In this document: one piece after another, positions 8,460-18,178 of the stretch
How positions within the stretch are numbered: the stretch's first letter is position 1
Layout: the number at the start of each line of letters is the position of its first letter
Assembly: GCA_027623205.1 (NCBI GenBank)
Contig: JAQBYC010000016.1
Coordinates: 1 to 56,192 of the forward strand
DNA: 56,192 nucleotides
Direction of reading: 5' to 3'
DNA from: Pseudomonadota bacterium
GTDB taxonomy: Bacteria > Pseudomonadota > Alphaproteobacteria > GCA-2731375
Position numbers and translations under genes: made by a program
The notes under the pieces: generated by a model
Told to the model about the DNA's origin: nothing
What the model saw: only the letters and a program-made list of their open reading frames with translations
Databases searched by the model: none

Positions 8460-10232
8460 ATGAACATAACCGCGCAAAACGCCCCAACCGTCGATCATGT
8501 CACCGCCGCTGTCATTCAAGGCGCCCTGGAAAATATAGCTATCGAAATGGGCTATAAGCTGATGCGCATGTCCTATTCCTCAATCATCAGGGAATCGGAG
8601 GACTTCGGCGCCGGTCTGGTAGATATTCAGGGCCGGGGGTTGGCGGAATCGGCGCAATCCACGCCCCTGCAATCGGGTCCGATCCCGGGCTATATCCGCG
8701 GTATGCAGAAAATTCTGTCGGCCCGCGGCGAAAGCATCAACCCCGGCGACGTGATCATGCATAACGATGCCTATAGCGGCGCCAGCCATGTTCCCGACGT
8801 TGGCTTCATCGTGCCAGTTTTCCATGACGGCGAACTGATCGCCTTTTCCGCCACCACGGCGCACCATCTGGATATCGGCGCCCTGACCCCGGGCAGCTGC
8901 GGCATCGTGGATGCCATCGACGCCTATGCCGAAGGCCTGCAATTCAAGGCCATCAAGGTCTATGACGGCGGCGCGAAGGTGATACCGGTTTGGCATATTC
9001 TGCGCGACAACATCCGCGTATCGGATCTGGTAGTGGGCGACATGGAGGCCCAGATCGCCGCCGCCCGCATAGGCGCCGAACGCCTGGTGGAACTGATCGA
9101 CCGTTATGGCAAAACCGTTTTCCAGGCCGCGTGCGAAAACGTCATGGACCATGCTGAGCGCTTGATGCGGCAGGCCATTGCGGCGCTGCCGGACGGTACC
9201 TATGCCGCCACCACCTACATTGACGGTTATCTGGATGACCCGGACCCCAGCCACAGGGAATTGCCCCTGGTGGTCACCATAACGATTTCGGGCGATGAAA
9301 TGGTGGTCGATCTAACCGGCACCGCCCCCCAGATACCTGACAAACCCATCAACATGCCCCTGCATGGCACCGTCGATATCGCCATCTGGCTGACCGTCCG
9401 CTCTGTGTTGCTGGACACCGCGGTGCATGGCCATATCCCGGTCAATGACGGGTTGGTGCGACCCATCAAGATTGTCGCGCCCAAGGGGTGCCTGGCCAAT
9501 CCGATCTTCCCGGCCCCGACCATTGCGCGTTTTTGCCCCGGCAATCAATTGGCCGATACGGTGATGAAGGCATTGGCGGAAGTCGCGCCCAGCCAGGTTT
9601 CCGCCGGCATTGGCAATTTGCGCGTCATTGCCTTTACCGGCCTGCAAGACTCGGAACATTGGGTGCATATGGAAATCTTCGAGGGCAGCTATGGCGGCCG
9701 GGACGGCAAGGACGGCATGGATGCGGTTGATACCCTGTACGCCAACACCCGCAACAACCCCATCGAGGACATCGAATCCCACCTGCCCCTGCGCGTCGAC
9801 CGTTATGAATTGCGCGAGGATGTCTGTGGCGCGGGACAATGGCGCGGCGGCCTGGGCTCCATACGGGAATTCGTCTATCTAGCCGATGGCGCCGCCTCGA
9901 TCGAGGGCGAAGGTCATAAATTCCCGCCCTGGGGCTTTCGGGGCGGGGCGGATGGCGGTTCCGCCGGTCTGCGCCTGGACCGGGTGGATGGCAAGGGTGG
10001 GGAATTACCCTCGAAAGTGCCGCACACCGCCGTCCGGGCCGGCGACCGCTTTGTCTGTGTCGGCCCGGCGGGAGGCGGCTATGGCGACCCGCTGTTGCGC
10101 AACCCCGAACAGGTGCTGGCCGATGTCACCGACGGGCTGATCAGCATCGCCCGCGCAGCGGAAGATTATGGCGTTGTCATCAATAACGATCTGAGCCTTG
10201 ATTACGAAGCCACTGCCCGGCGGCGGGGTTAA
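8460..10232 (+). CDS. hyuB: hydantoinase/oxoprolinase subunit B (HyuB family)
   Basis: The 590-residue subunit matches the HyuB family: the early SYSSIIRESEDFGAGL and GDVIMHNDAYSG segments, FSATTAHHLDIG, and the C-terminal GPAGGGYGDPLLR that nearly all members share. It works with HyuA in ATP-dependent ring opening. It is the last gene of the operon starting at 5412. The downstream region holds copy A of the dispersed repeat, 20 nt after the stop, and the convergent adenylate cyclase gene. Confidence 0.92.
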   Translation: MNITAQNAPTVDHVTAAVIQGALENIAIEMGYKLMRMSYSSIIRESEDFGAGLVDIQGRGLAESAQSTPLQSGPIPGYIRGMQKILSARGESINPGDVIMHNDAYSGASHVPDVGFIVPVFHDGELIAFSATTAHHLDIGALTPGSCGIVDAIDAYAEGLQFKAIKVYDGGAKVIPVWHILRDNIRVSDLVVGDMEAQIAAARIGAERLVELIDRYGKTVFQAACENVMDHAERLMRQAIAALPDGTYAATTYIDGYLDDPDPSHRELPLVVTITISGDEMVVDLTGTAPQIPDKPINMPLHGTVDIAIWLTVRSVLLDTAVHGHIPVNDGLVRPIKIVAPKGCLANPIFPAPTIARFCPGNQLADTVMKALAEVAPSQVSAGIGNLRVIAFTGLQDSEHWVHMEIFEGSYGGRDGKDGMDAVDTLYANTRNNPIEDIESHLPLRVDRYELREDVCGAGQWRGGLGSIREFVYLADGAASIEGEGHKFPPWGFRGGADGGSAGLRLDRVDGKGGELPSKVPHTAVRAGDRFVCVGPAGGGYGDPLLRNPEQVLADVTDGLISIARAAEDYGVVINNDLSLDYEATARRRG

Positions 10233-10252
10233 TCGGCGAGCCCGCCTCCGCC

Positions 10253-10352
10253 TAGCGCACATTTCACCCAAATGTGTTCGGAATTTTCAGAATAGGGCAA
10301 TTGAACCAATTACTTAAGTTGCGTTCGCGACTCCAATTCATTGCAAATCGCC
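10253..10352 (+). repeat. dispersed MITE-like repeat, copy A
   Basis: One of five related elements of about 105 bp in this window. It starts with TAGCGCACATTT. The first hairpin pairs CACATTT with AAATGTG around a 5-nt loop. A conserved middle follows (TCGGAAT, TCAGAAT, AATTGAACCAAT, TTAAG). A second hairpin pairs AGTTGCG with CGCGACT, and the element ends near GCAAATCGCCC. It lies between the convergent hyuB and adenylate cyclase genes, where it could also act as a bidirectional terminator, though it has no long T-run. The right boundary is less clear than in copies C and D. Confidence 0.75.
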
Positions 10353-10370
10353 CTGGTTGCTGTTTCGGCG

Positions 10371-11567
10371 TCAGCTCGGCGCCAATAAATAATAGGTATC
10401 CACGGCGCCGATCCCTTTGATCTCCACGCCCTCTCTTTTTTTGAAACTGAATTTGTCCTTCAGGGCGTGGTAAACGGTTTCGCTGACCTGGATCGAATTT
10501 TCCGATCCACTCGATTCCATTCGGCTGGCAATGTTTACAGTCTCTCCCCACAGGTCGTAGGCGAATTTACTTTTCCCGATAACGCCCGCGACAACGGGAC
10601 CGCTATGAATGCCGATACGCAGAGAAAACGGGATGCCGTCGTCCCTCTCTATTTCCTTGATCGTCGACAGCATTTTCAACGCCAGTGCGGCAATGTGCTC
10701 GACATGGCCCGGTTTTGGCTCCGGCAGCCCCCCGACGACCATATAGGCATCCCCGATGGTTTTGATTTTCTCCAAGCCGTAGCGCTCGGTGAGTTCGTCG
10801 AACCGGAAAAAGATCTCGTTCAGTTTGGTCACCAACTGGTCTGGAGATACCGTGCTCGAATATGGCGTGAAATTGACGATATCGGCAAACAGAACGCTGA
10901 CGTCGTCGTATTGTTCCGCGATGACGCCCGCCCGTGTTTTCAAAACCTGCGCCGCTTTTCTCGGCAATATGTTCAACAACAGTTTGTTGGCTTTTTCCCT
11001 TTCGCTGACAGCGCTGGTGACAAAATAGCTGGCAAAGATGAAAACGACGAGTGAGGAAACACTCAAATTCATAACGAAAAAGAAATTCCTTGTGCCTTCG
11101 GAAGCCTGTTGGGCGTGCAAGGAGAAGAAATCGTCAAATGCTACCGTGATCACGATATTCGCCAGATAGAGCAGCAACCAGATCGTCGACTGCTTCAGGG
11201 AGAAGAACATCAGGGCAATAATCGGACCACAGAAGGCCCAGGCCAGAACGAAACCGGAGTCGAAAACGCCGCCAATGCTCCATTGAATAAATGTCGTGAT
11301 GTAGATTATGCAAATAATCTGGGTATAGACGAGCGGCTTATGCTTGCGGATCAAATGGCAAATAGCCAGCGACCCGCCAACGATAACGATAAAGGAAAAG
11401 GGCAGCACGGCAACCAGCCCGAACCCGAACACCACATAGTACATCGCGGTCCAGGCGACCCCTGCGAGGCAGCAGGATACGGCGACCAGAAAAATGGTGA
11501 CTTTTTCCGATCGAATGTCATCGGTATCGCCAGGGTCATAGGCAAAAAACAGCTTTGGGTTCAGCAA
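10371..11567 (-). CDS. membrane-bound class III adenylate/guanylate cyclase
   Basis: A 398-residue protein with about six membrane helices in residues 23-185 (no large periplasmic sensor) and then a cytoplasmic class III cyclase domain at about 215-395. Metal-binding aspartates are in FADIVNF (Asp229) and TIGDAY (Asp273). Lys269 and the Asp of YDLWGETVN fit ATP specificity, and VNIASRM supplies the transition-state Asn and Arg. All key residues are present, so it should be active and make cAMP. It is convergent with hyuB and divergent from the LLM gene at 11898. No cAMP-binding partner is nearby. Confidence 0.9.
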   Translation of the reverse strand: MLNPKLFFAYDPGDTDDIRSEKVTIFLVAVSCCLAGVAWTAMYYVVFGFGLVAVLPFSFIVIVGGSLAICHLIRKHKPLVYTQIICIIYITTFIQWSIGGVFDSGFVLAWAFCGPIIALMFFSLKQSTIWLLLYLANIVITVAFDDFFSLHAQQASEGTRNFFFVMNLSVSSLVVFIFASYFVTSAVSEREKANKLLLNILPRKAAQVLKTRAGVIAEQYDDVSVLFADIVNFTPYSSTVSPDQLVTKLNEIFFRFDELTERYGLEKIKTIGDAYMVVGGLPEPKPGHVEHIAALALKMLSTIKEIERDDGIPFSLRIGIHSGPVVAGVIGKSKFAYDLWGETVNIASRMESSGSENSIQVSETVYHALKDKFSFKKREGVEIKGIGAVDTYYLLAPS

Positions 11568-11897
11568 AGAATGGTCCCCTCAAAATGGATGGCCCACCCG
11601 AATATGCGAGACGCCACGGACCAGGACAGACTGATCCCGCGTTTGGGGCATTTGGGGGCGGCTACGGCAATTCCAGCACCATCCCCTTTTTCATTACCAT
11701 AGGATCTGAAAATCGGTTCAAAAAAGCCGCTTAACCCGTCTGGCATCAAGTGAGTTTGGGCAGTGGCGATGATCGTGGCAACAAATAAACTTTGATTGGA
11801 TTGCGTCACGCCCCGCGTTAGGCTTGGGGGTAACGACAGGGCCTGAGGCCGGCAGACAGGCTGCGGTGGGGTCTTGCATCGAAAAGCGGGGAATTTC
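11568..11897. other. intergenic region between divergent cyclase and LLM genes
   Basis: These 330 nt must hold promoters for both divergent genes. I see no convincing ORF, strong hairpin or repeat copy. Short overlapping frames from both sides are shadows. Confidence 0.5.
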
Positions 11898-13004
11898 ATG
11901 GATTTCGGCGTATTCAATCTGTTGCAACACCGTGACCGCACAAAACCGCCGCACGAGGTGATTGCCGAGGCATTGGCGCACACCCGCCTGGCCGAGGAAC
12001 TGGGCTTTAGCCGGGTCTGGTTCGCCGAGCATCATTTTTCGAACTACAGCCTCTGCCCGTCGCCGCTGATCTTTTGCGCGCAGGCTGCGGCCATGACCAA
12101 ACGTATCCGGGTCGGTAGCGCGGTTTTGATCCTGCCGCTGCATGCACCGGCCCGCGTGATCGCCGAAATCGCCCTGGTCGATACGCTCTCCGGCGGGCGG
12201 CTAGACGTCGGTGTCGGCAGCGGCTATCAGACCTACGAGTTCGAGCGGCTGGGGGCGGAGATGTCGCAGAACAAGGCCGTTTTTAACGAGATGCTGGACA
12301 TGATCGACCTGGGCCTCCGCCAACCAAACTTCAGCTACAGGGGCGAATTCTTCGAGCAGCCACAGACCGCCATCAATGTGCGCCCGCTACAGTCGCCACG
12401 CCCGCCGATCTGGATCGCGGGGGCTGACCCGAACAGCCATCGGCGCTGTGCGCGGGACGGTTATATTCCCTTCATCTCCGGCGGCCTCGAGAACGCGGAT
12501 ACAATCAAGCGGATGCGGGACCAGGTCACACAATGCTATGAGCAGGAAGGCGCAGATCCCGCGGCGATGCCGCTGGGCGTACTTCGTTTTGTCTGCGTCA
12601 GCGACGACCCGGCGGTCATCGACCGCTATGTCGAGGGCGCGCGGTTCCAAAAGCGTATTGCCATGTCCCTCCGCCACCGCCGGGAAACCATGGTGGACGA
12701 CTACATGGTTGACGAAGTCCCCTTCCCAGATGAACCGCCACTTGAGCAGATCGCCAAAAATATTGTTGTCGGCAACGCCGCGGCCGTGGCCGAACGCCTC
12801 TGCAGCGAGATCGAACTCTATGGCCCGCGCCACATGAGTATTTATTTCGCCGTCGGCGACCTGCCAAGCGCGGCGGCGATGACCTCGATGGAGCTGTTCG
12901 CAACCAAGGTCGTACCGATGATAGAGGCGCATTTCGGTATGCCATTGGCAAAAATCAGCGACATTCCGATGCCGACGCCAAAGATGCTCGTGGCGGCGGA
13001 GTAG
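11898..13004 (+). CDS. LLM-class flavin-dependent oxidoreductase (luciferase AEHH subgroup)
   Basis: A 368-residue luciferase-superfamily protein. Unlike the other LLM proteins here, it carries the VWFAEHHFSNY motif close to bacterial luciferase alpha chains and FMN-dependent monooxygenases, followed by DTLSGGRLDVGVGSGYQ and PPIWIAGADP. It is therefore more likely to be an FMNH2-dependent monooxygenase than an F420 enzyme. The ATG at 11898 follows a GCGGGG ribosome-binding site. It is convergent with the Ldh2-type gene, with 32 nt between stops. Its substrate is unknown. Confidence 0.84.
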   Translation: MDFGVFNLLQHRDRTKPPHEVIAEALAHTRLAEELGFSRVWFAEHHFSNYSLCPSPLIFCAQAAAMTKRIRVGSAVLILPLHAPARVIAEIALVDTLSGGRLDVGVGSGYQTYEFERLGAEMSQNKAVFNEMLDMIDLGLRQPNFSYRGEFFEQPQTAINVRPLQSPRPPIWIAGADPNSHRRCARDGYIPFISGGLENADTIKRMRDQVTQCYEQEGADPAAMPLGVLRFVCVSDDPAVIDRYVEGARFQKRIAMSLRHRRETMVDDYMVDEVPFPDEPPLEQIAKNIVVGNAAAVAERLCSEIELYGPRHMSIYFAVGDLPSAAAMTSMELFATKVVPMIEAHFGMPLAKISDIPMPTPKMLVAAE

Positions 13005-13036
13005 GCTTTGGCGGAAGTCTTATGCCGCGACAAGCT

Positions 13037-14137
13037 CTAGGATAGTGGTGCCGCGATGGCCGCAATCTCGTCTTCCCCCAGGCCGACCCGGCGGGCCGCG
13101 CCCGTGATATCCCGCCAGGCGTCGTCTGACAGCGGCACGCCGTTGGCCAGACGTTCGGCCTTGACCTGGCGTTCCTTGTCGCCGGGCACCAGGACCGGTT
13201 CGTCGGGGTTTATCGGCTTGGCGCTTTTCACATAGTCGATATAGCGGGTCACATCAGCCGCGAAGCCGCCGCCCCGGTCGAAGGTTTCCAGGGATAGATA
13301 GATCGACAACATACCGTTGGCGAAATGCTCGTTCTTCTGCCCCGTGGCGCGGTTGCCGGTCAATGAACCGCCCAGCAGTTCGCAGATAAAGGCCAGTCCC
13401 GATCCCTTGTGATCGCCCATGGCCCGGATCGCGCCGTAGCCGTTGCGTTCGCCAGGCGGCGCGTCGGGACCGGCGGTGCCATACAACACTTCCGGTTCCG
13501 TTGAGAAATTGCCGTTCTCGTCGATCAAGGCGCCTTCGGGCAACGGCTTGCCGCCTTTATAGGCGACCAGAACCTTGCCTTCGGCGACAATGGAGGTGGC
13601 GAAATCCAGGATCACCGGCGGGCCGTCGGCCCGGGGTACGCCGACGCAAAACGGCGCCGTCGATATCCGCGCCTCGGCGCCGCCAAAGGGCGCCACAAGG
13701 ACGCTGCCGCGGGCGTTGACGAAATGGATCGAAACGAAATTTTCCGCCGCCGCCATCTCGGCCCAATCGCCGATCCGGCCCAGATGACCCGAATTGTTCA
13801 GGGCCACCACGGCCGCGCCGCTTTTCGCCGCCTTGTCCAGGCCCAGTCGCACCGCCTGTTCGCCAATGGTCTGGCCAAAACCATACTGACCATCCAGGAT
13901 GCACAGGGCATCGCTGTCAAAACCAATGTGAACCTTGCGGCCAGGGTGAAAAAGGCCGCGCTCCAGCCAATCCACATAGCGCGAGGTGCGCAAAACGCCG
14001 TGGCTGTCATGGCCGGTGAGATTGGCGCCCAGCAGGCGCATGGCTATGCGTTCGGCCTCGTCGCGCATACAGCCCGCACGTTCGAAGATCTCGGCGATCA
14101 GGGCTTCCAGTTGGATGGCGTCAATTCTCAAAGACAT
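13037..14137 (-). CDS. malate/L-lactate dehydrogenase family (Ldh2/YlbC-type) NAD(P)-dependent oxidoreductase
   Basis: A 366-residue protein of the Ldh_2 family, which reduces 2-oxo acids or oxidises 2-hydroxy acids or ureidoglycolate with NAD(P), using a fold unlike classic lactate dehydrogenase. Seen are HDSHGVLRTSRY near residue 43, the GYGFGQTIGEQA segment, ALNNSGHLGRIGDWAE with the conserved Ser-Gly-His, and the MGDHKGSGLAFICELLGG signature. The start at 14137 fits the family N-terminus. It is 43 nt downstream of an LLM gene on the same strand and probably cotranscribed with it. The substrate could be a ureidoglycolate-like or 2-hydroxy acid intermediate. Confidence 0.85.
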   Translation of the reverse strand: MSLRIDAIQLEALIAEIFERAGCMRDEAERIAMRLLGANLTGHDSHGVLRTSRYVDWLERGLFHPGRKVHIGFDSDALCILDGQYGFGQTIGEQAVRLGLDKAAKSGAAVVALNNSGHLGRIGDWAEMAAAENFVSIHFVNARGSVLVAPFGGAEARISTAPFCVGVPRADGPPVILDFATSIVAEGKVLVAYKGGKPLPEGALIDENGNFSTEPEVLYGTAGPDAPPGERNGYGAIRAMGDHKGSGLAFICELLGGSLTGNRATGQKNEHFANGMLSIYLSLETFDRGGGFAADVTRYIDYVKSAKPINPDEPVLVPGDKERQVKAERLANGVPLSDDAWRDITGAARRVGLGEDEIAAIAAPLS

Positions 14138-14180
14138 GCAAATTTCCTCATATAAATACCCGCGGGCATTCGACATCTAT

Positions 14181-15143
14181 TCAGGCGGTCGCGACCGCCG
14201 CTTCCGCGTCCTTCAGGGCCTGGTTCATGGCCCGGATTTCCGGCTGGATCTCGTCAATCATCAGCTTGGTTTGCCGCAGGGTATCCGCATCATCGGCGGC
14301 CAGCGGCCGGAGAATAAACTTCGGCAGGCCCTCATCAACAAAGGCCCGGACCTTGTCCAACACGTCCCTGGCGCCGCCCACGGCAAAACTTTCCCGGGCG
14401 TTGCGCCCACCGACCCGTTCATAGCGTTCTGCCGCGCGGACCACCACATCGTCGTCCCAGTTTCCAAAGCGGAAATTGATGCCGGTGCCGAAATGGTCAT
14501 CCTCGAAGTCCCGGCCCGCGTCGATCATGCCCCGCTTGATCGCCGCCACTGTCTCCCCCGCCGTGGCCGGATTTTCAAACGAGGCCTGCCAGCCGGTGCC
14601 GTATTTCACGGTGCGCCGGATCGCCGCCTCGGACGAGCCGCCAATCCATAACGGCAGTTCCTTTTGCGCCGGCAGCGGTGCGATCCGGACACCATCATAT
14701 TGGAAGAATTCACCATCCATGCTGACCGTTTCGCCCCGCCATAAAGCAGAAATAATTTCCAGGCTCTCGTCCGTGCGCTTGCCCCGGCGCTGGGTCGGCC
14801 GGCCGGTCGTGCGCCAATCCGCCGAATGGGTGCTTCCAATGCCAAAAGCGGGCAATAACCGGCCATTGCTCAGGACATCGATGGTGGCGCATTGCTTGGC
14901 CAGAACCAGGGGATCGCGTAACGCGACAGAGGCCACATTCATGCCGAACTTCAGTTTTTTGGTCGCGCCGGCCAGGGCGGCCATGGTGGTCATGCATTCC
15001 AGCATGGGCTCCTTGGAAACCAGGGTATCAGTCTGCCATATCGAGTCGACCCCGCCCTCCTCGCACATCTGGACCCAGGCCCAGAAACCGTCGGTGCTGG
15101 AAAACGGATAGGTGGATAGGCCAATTCCGGCGCCAATGCTCAT
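14181..15143 (-). CDS. LLM-class oxidoreductase, probably F420-dependent
   Basis: A 320-residue TIM-barrel protein of the luciferase-like family. Landmarks are GIGLSTYPFSS at the N-terminus, KFGMNVASVALRDPLVLAKQ, LSNGRLLPAFGIG and LPLWIGGSSEAAIRR. It is divergent from another LLM gene at 15283 (139 nt between starts) and upstream of the Ldh2-type dehydrogenase, with which it probably forms an operon. The F420 assignment is by family resemblance; the substrate is unknown. Confidence 0.82.
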   Translation of the reverse strand: MSIGAGIGLSTYPFSSTDGFWAWVQMCEEGGVDSIWQTDTLVSKEPMLECMTTMAALAGATKKLKFGMNVASVALRDPLVLAKQCATIDVLSNGRLLPAFGIGSTHSADWRTTGRPTQRRGKRTDESLEIISALWRGETVSMDGEFFQYDGVRIAPLPAQKELPLWIGGSSEAAIRRTVKYGTGWQASFENPATAGETVAAIKRGMIDAGRDFEDDHFGTGINFRFGNWDDDVVVRAAERYERVGGRNARESFAVGGARDVLDKVRAFVDEGLPKFILRPLAADDADTLRQTKLMIDEIQPEIRAMNQALKDAEAAVATA

Positions 15144-15282
15144 AAATCATCCCCTCGGGTCAATATTTTCTCCAGCATAATGGCGAAGCGCCCAAAGGCG
15201 GACATTTTTTTTCACTGAGGGCAGCAAAGACGCGGGCTATCTGGCAAACTGGGGCAAAGATTATGTGATGGGAGGACGCCCC

Positions 15283-16329
15283 ATGCGGGTAATGACGACA
15301 ATTCCACAACACGACCTGCGCCAGGTACCCGAAGCGGCGCGGCAGATAGAGGCCAAGGGTTATGATGGCATTACCACCCTGGAGAACCGCCACAACCCCT
15401 TCCTGCCCCTGGGCGTAGCGGCGGTGAATAGCGAGCGACTGCAATTGTCGACCGGCATCGCCATCGCTTTTGCCCGCAGCCCCATGACCGTGGCGAATAT
15501 CGGCTGGGACCTGGCCGCCGCCTCCAATGGCCGCTTCGTCCTGGGGATCGGTAGCCAGGTGAAAGGCCACAACGAGCGCCGCTTCAGCGCACCGTGGAGC
15601 CCGCCCGCGCCACGCCTGCGGGAATACGCCCAGGCGCTGCGCGCTATCTGGAACAACTGGAAAACCGGCGAGCCGTTGAATTTCGAAGGGGCGCATTACC
15701 GCTTTACCCTAATGACGCCGAATTTCACGCCGGAGCCCATTGCCTGCCCGGCCCCCCCAATCACCGTCGCCGCCGTCGGCCCGGCCATGATGAAGGTGGC
15801 CGGCGAGGAATATGACGGTGCCCGGCTGCATGCCTTTTGCACCCGCAAGTATCTGGAGAATATCGTCCTGCCGCGCCTGGAAAACGCCATGGCCAACGTC
15901 GGCCGGCCGCGGGAACAGTTCGAGATTTCGGGCGGCGGTTTCATCGCCACCGGCGCCGACGATGAAGCCGTGGACAAGATGATCGAATGGGTGCGCATGC
16001 GGGTCGGCTTTTACGGCTCGACCAGGGCCTACTGGCCGGTACTGGCGGAACATGGCCTGGAAGATCTGGGCCAAAAGCTGAACCATATGTCGAAAACCGA
16101 CCAATGGGACAAGATGACCGGGGAAGTCAGTGATGACGTGGTCCGCCTGTTCGCCGCCGTGGGCCGCCACGATGAGATCGCCGTCGCCATAGAAGACCGC
16201 TTCGGCGGCATCTCGGACAGCATATCCGACAGCGCCTCGTCCGAGTTGCGCGGCAGTCTGCCCGGCGACGTGATCCAGGACATCCAGCGCATCCCGGCCC
16301 GCTTCACGGGCTACGCGGGCCAGGGCTGA
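15283..16329 (+). CDS. LLM-class F420-dependent oxidoreductase (TIGR03617-like)
   Basis: A 348-residue luciferase-family protein. The start at 15283 has a strong GGGAGG eight nt upstream. Landmarks are DGITTLENRHNPFLPL, STGIAIAFARSPMT and GRFVLGIGSQVKGHNERRF, the last of which marks the TIGR03617-like F420 branch. It stands alone on the plus strand, divergent from the LLM gene at 15143, and converges on the MBL hydrolase gene with 46 nt between stops. Confidence 0.83.
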   Translation: MRVMTTIPQHDLRQVPEAARQIEAKGYDGITTLENRHNPFLPLGVAAVNSERLQLSTGIAIAFARSPMTVANIGWDLAAASNGRFVLGIGSQVKGHNERRFSAPWSPPAPRLREYAQALRAIWNNWKTGEPLNFEGAHYRFTLMTPNFTPEPIACPAPPITVAAVGPAMMKVAGEEYDGARLHAFCTRKYLENIVLPRLENAMANVGRPREQFEISGGGFIATGADDEAVDKMIEWVRMRVGFYGSTRAYWPVLAEHGLEDLGQKLNHMSKTDQWDKMTGEVSDDVVRLFAAVGRHDEIAVAIEDRFGGISDSISDSASSELRGSLPGDVIQDIQRIPARFTGYAGQG

Positions 16330-16375
16330 TATCTATCGGCGTTGAAAGCTCACAGGCGGGGAGGTTGAAGCAAGG

Positions 16376-17887
16376 TTATTGCGCCCCCGCGTTCCCGACC
16401 TGGAATATGCCGTTCACATCCTTTTCCATTTCATAGAAAAACCAGCGCTTGGAGCCTCGCGATTTTTCGCGCCGGAAAGCCACGACCGCGCGCCGCCCGT
16501 CGGTCCGCAAATTGATCGCGCCATATACCCCGACGTTGCGCTTGAATAGCTCGTCAAGAATTTTGTCGCGGTCCGCCCCCAGACTCTTTTTTTTCCGTGG
16601 GTCGGTCTCTTTGTCAATCCTGGCCACCAACTTGTTGAGTTTACCGCGGAGTTTTGGATCCTCTCTTTCCCGGGTCGAGCGCAAAATCTCGGTGCAAAGC
16701 ACCAGTGGCCTGTCCCCGCGGCCTTTCTTACCGAGAAGGCCCAGAAGATCGGGGCGCGGGTGGACGTAGCTTTCTTCGTCGCCCGAGGAAACCACATAGG
16801 CGGCGGGGGCCGTCGCCTCCAGGAATTCATCCGTCACATCGGACGAGCCATGGTGACAGCATTTCATCATATCCACGGCAAACCGCGTCCGCGCCTGCTT
16901 GATCATGGCTACCGTCTCGGCCTGTGTGCTCGGCGCGGCGCCGTTGTTGCCATAGTGACGCATCAAGAAATGCTCTGCCGGGGTGTTGAGATCGCCACCG
17001 AATAGTACCGAAAAGTCGCGATACTGCAGTCGTAGCAGGACGGAATGACCGTTTTTGGTCTTACCGGCATCCATTGCCGACGCCCGCATGGTTTTGCCAA
17101 AGGTACGAAGGCCCGCCTTGCCGTTGGGCGCGGTCTCCACCACCGGCCCCAAAACTTCGATTGTTAGCTCCCCACCATTCGAGGGCGCAAAGCCAGGCAT
17201 CCAGGTGCGCCCGGCTTCCTTTTCTCCATGCCGCGTCGACAGCATCGACACATCGCCGAACCGGTCGCTGTTGAGCGCTGTCCAGATCAGTTCCGGATAT
17301 TGCTTGCCGCCGCGCACCGCAGCATTTGAATAGAGGTTCCGGGCCAAGATTTTGCTGGCACGAAGGTCCGTCAGAAATCCGTCCTTCTCCGGCCCGAGCA
17401 GATCGTTACCCGTCCGCTCCAACAGCCCGTTGTGATAGACGTGCTCGAATGAAACTTGCTGGTTCTCAAAAACCTCTTGGAAGCCGCGATAATGGTCCTT
17501 GTCCGGATGCGTGATAATGGCTGCGTGAAAGCTGAATTTTTTCTTGAAATCCCGAAAACGGTAATTGAGAAACCCCTTCAGATTGCCGCCGACACCGGCG
17601 TCTATGATCATGATTTTTTCTTTGGCGCCGACACTAGGCGTGGTCAGGATGCAACTGTCCCCCTGGCCAACATCCAAAAAGATCATCTCCAGCACCCGTT
17701 CTTCCTGGCAGTCCTTCTTCCTGATGGCAAAGGTGCCATTACCCCACTTCACTTCGCACCAATCAGCATTGATATCGTCACCGACCCGAAGCCAGTCGCC
17801 CCACAGCAGTTGCTTCTTCTTGGTTTTCAGGTCGCCCGCGTCGTAGAGGTAACTCTCCGGGCCTTTGGCATAGCGGATTTTGGTCAT
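16376..17887 (-). CDS. ComEC/Rec2-like metallo-beta-lactamase-fold hydrolase with N-terminal SH3-like domain
   Basis: A 503-residue protein. Residues 1-65 look like a small beta (SH3-like) domain (LLWGDWLRVGDD, VKWGNGTFAIRK). The MBL domain follows: IFLDVGQGDSCIL, the metal motif THPDKDHYRG, FGGDLNTPAEHFL and KCCHHGSSD. This set is that of ComEC-type MBL domains, which occur as soluble proteins without the ComEC channel. The C-terminal 150 residues are basic and partly helical. No membrane helix is visible, so it should be cytoplasmic. It is last in a three-gene block on the minus strand, 287 nt after the lipoprotein gene. A nuclease or phosphodiesterase activity is inferred only. Confidence 0.8.
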   Translation of the reverse strand: MTKIRYAKGPESYLYDAGDLKTKKKQLLWGDWLRVGDDINADWCEVKWGNGTFAIRKKDCQEERVLEMIFLDVGQGDSCILTTPSVGAKEKIMIIDAGVGGNLKGFLNYRFRDFKKKFSFHAAIITHPDKDHYRGFQEVFENQQVSFEHVYHNGLLERTGNDLLGPEKDGFLTDLRASKILARNLYSNAAVRGGKQYPELIWTALNSDRFGDVSMLSTRHGEKEAGRTWMPGFAPSNGGELTIEVLGPVVETAPNGKAGLRTFGKTMRASAMDAGKTKNGHSVLLRLQYRDFSVLFGGDLNTPAEHFLMRHYGNNGAAPSTQAETVAMIKQARTRFAVDMMKCCHHGSSDVTDEFLEATAPAAYVVSSGDEESYVHPRPDLLGLLGKKGRGDRPLVLCTEILRSTREREDPKLRGKLNKLVARIDKETDPRKKKSLGADRDKILDELFKRNVGVYGAINLRTDGRRAVVAFRREKSRGSKRWFFYEMEKDVNGIFQVGNAGAQ

Positions 17888-18146
17888 TCTGTGCCCCCTC
17901 GCATCATTGACTTCGCCTGACTATGGCTGCGACGGCTGAACAATAGCATCAGCGGCGCCATTGATCCCATGTACTTAAAAACGTGCCCGGCGAAATTTTG
18001 GCCGACGATCGTAGTATCCATTTGAACGGCGCGTCTCCAATGTAGTGTTCAACACGACCGCCATATAGCATCCAGAATCCGATCAACATGAGCCGTCCGC
18101 CCCGTCAGATCGGATGGGAACAATTTCAATTAAACACTCGTCTAAA

Positions 18147-18178
18147 CTAGAGCCTTTTGTCGGGACCCCGGCTTCTAG
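18147..18178 (-). other. stem-loop bounded by CTAG at the 3' end of the lipoprotein gene
   Basis: An imperfect inverted repeat runs from CTAGAGCC to GGCTTCTAG, with a second small GGG/CCC pairing inside. The right-hand CTAG supplies the TAG stop of the lipoprotein gene. It resembles the ends of the dispersed repeat (CTAGAGC) but lacks its middle. It could serve as a transcription barrier between the lipoprotein and MBL genes; no T-run follows on the minus strand. Confidence 0.4.
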
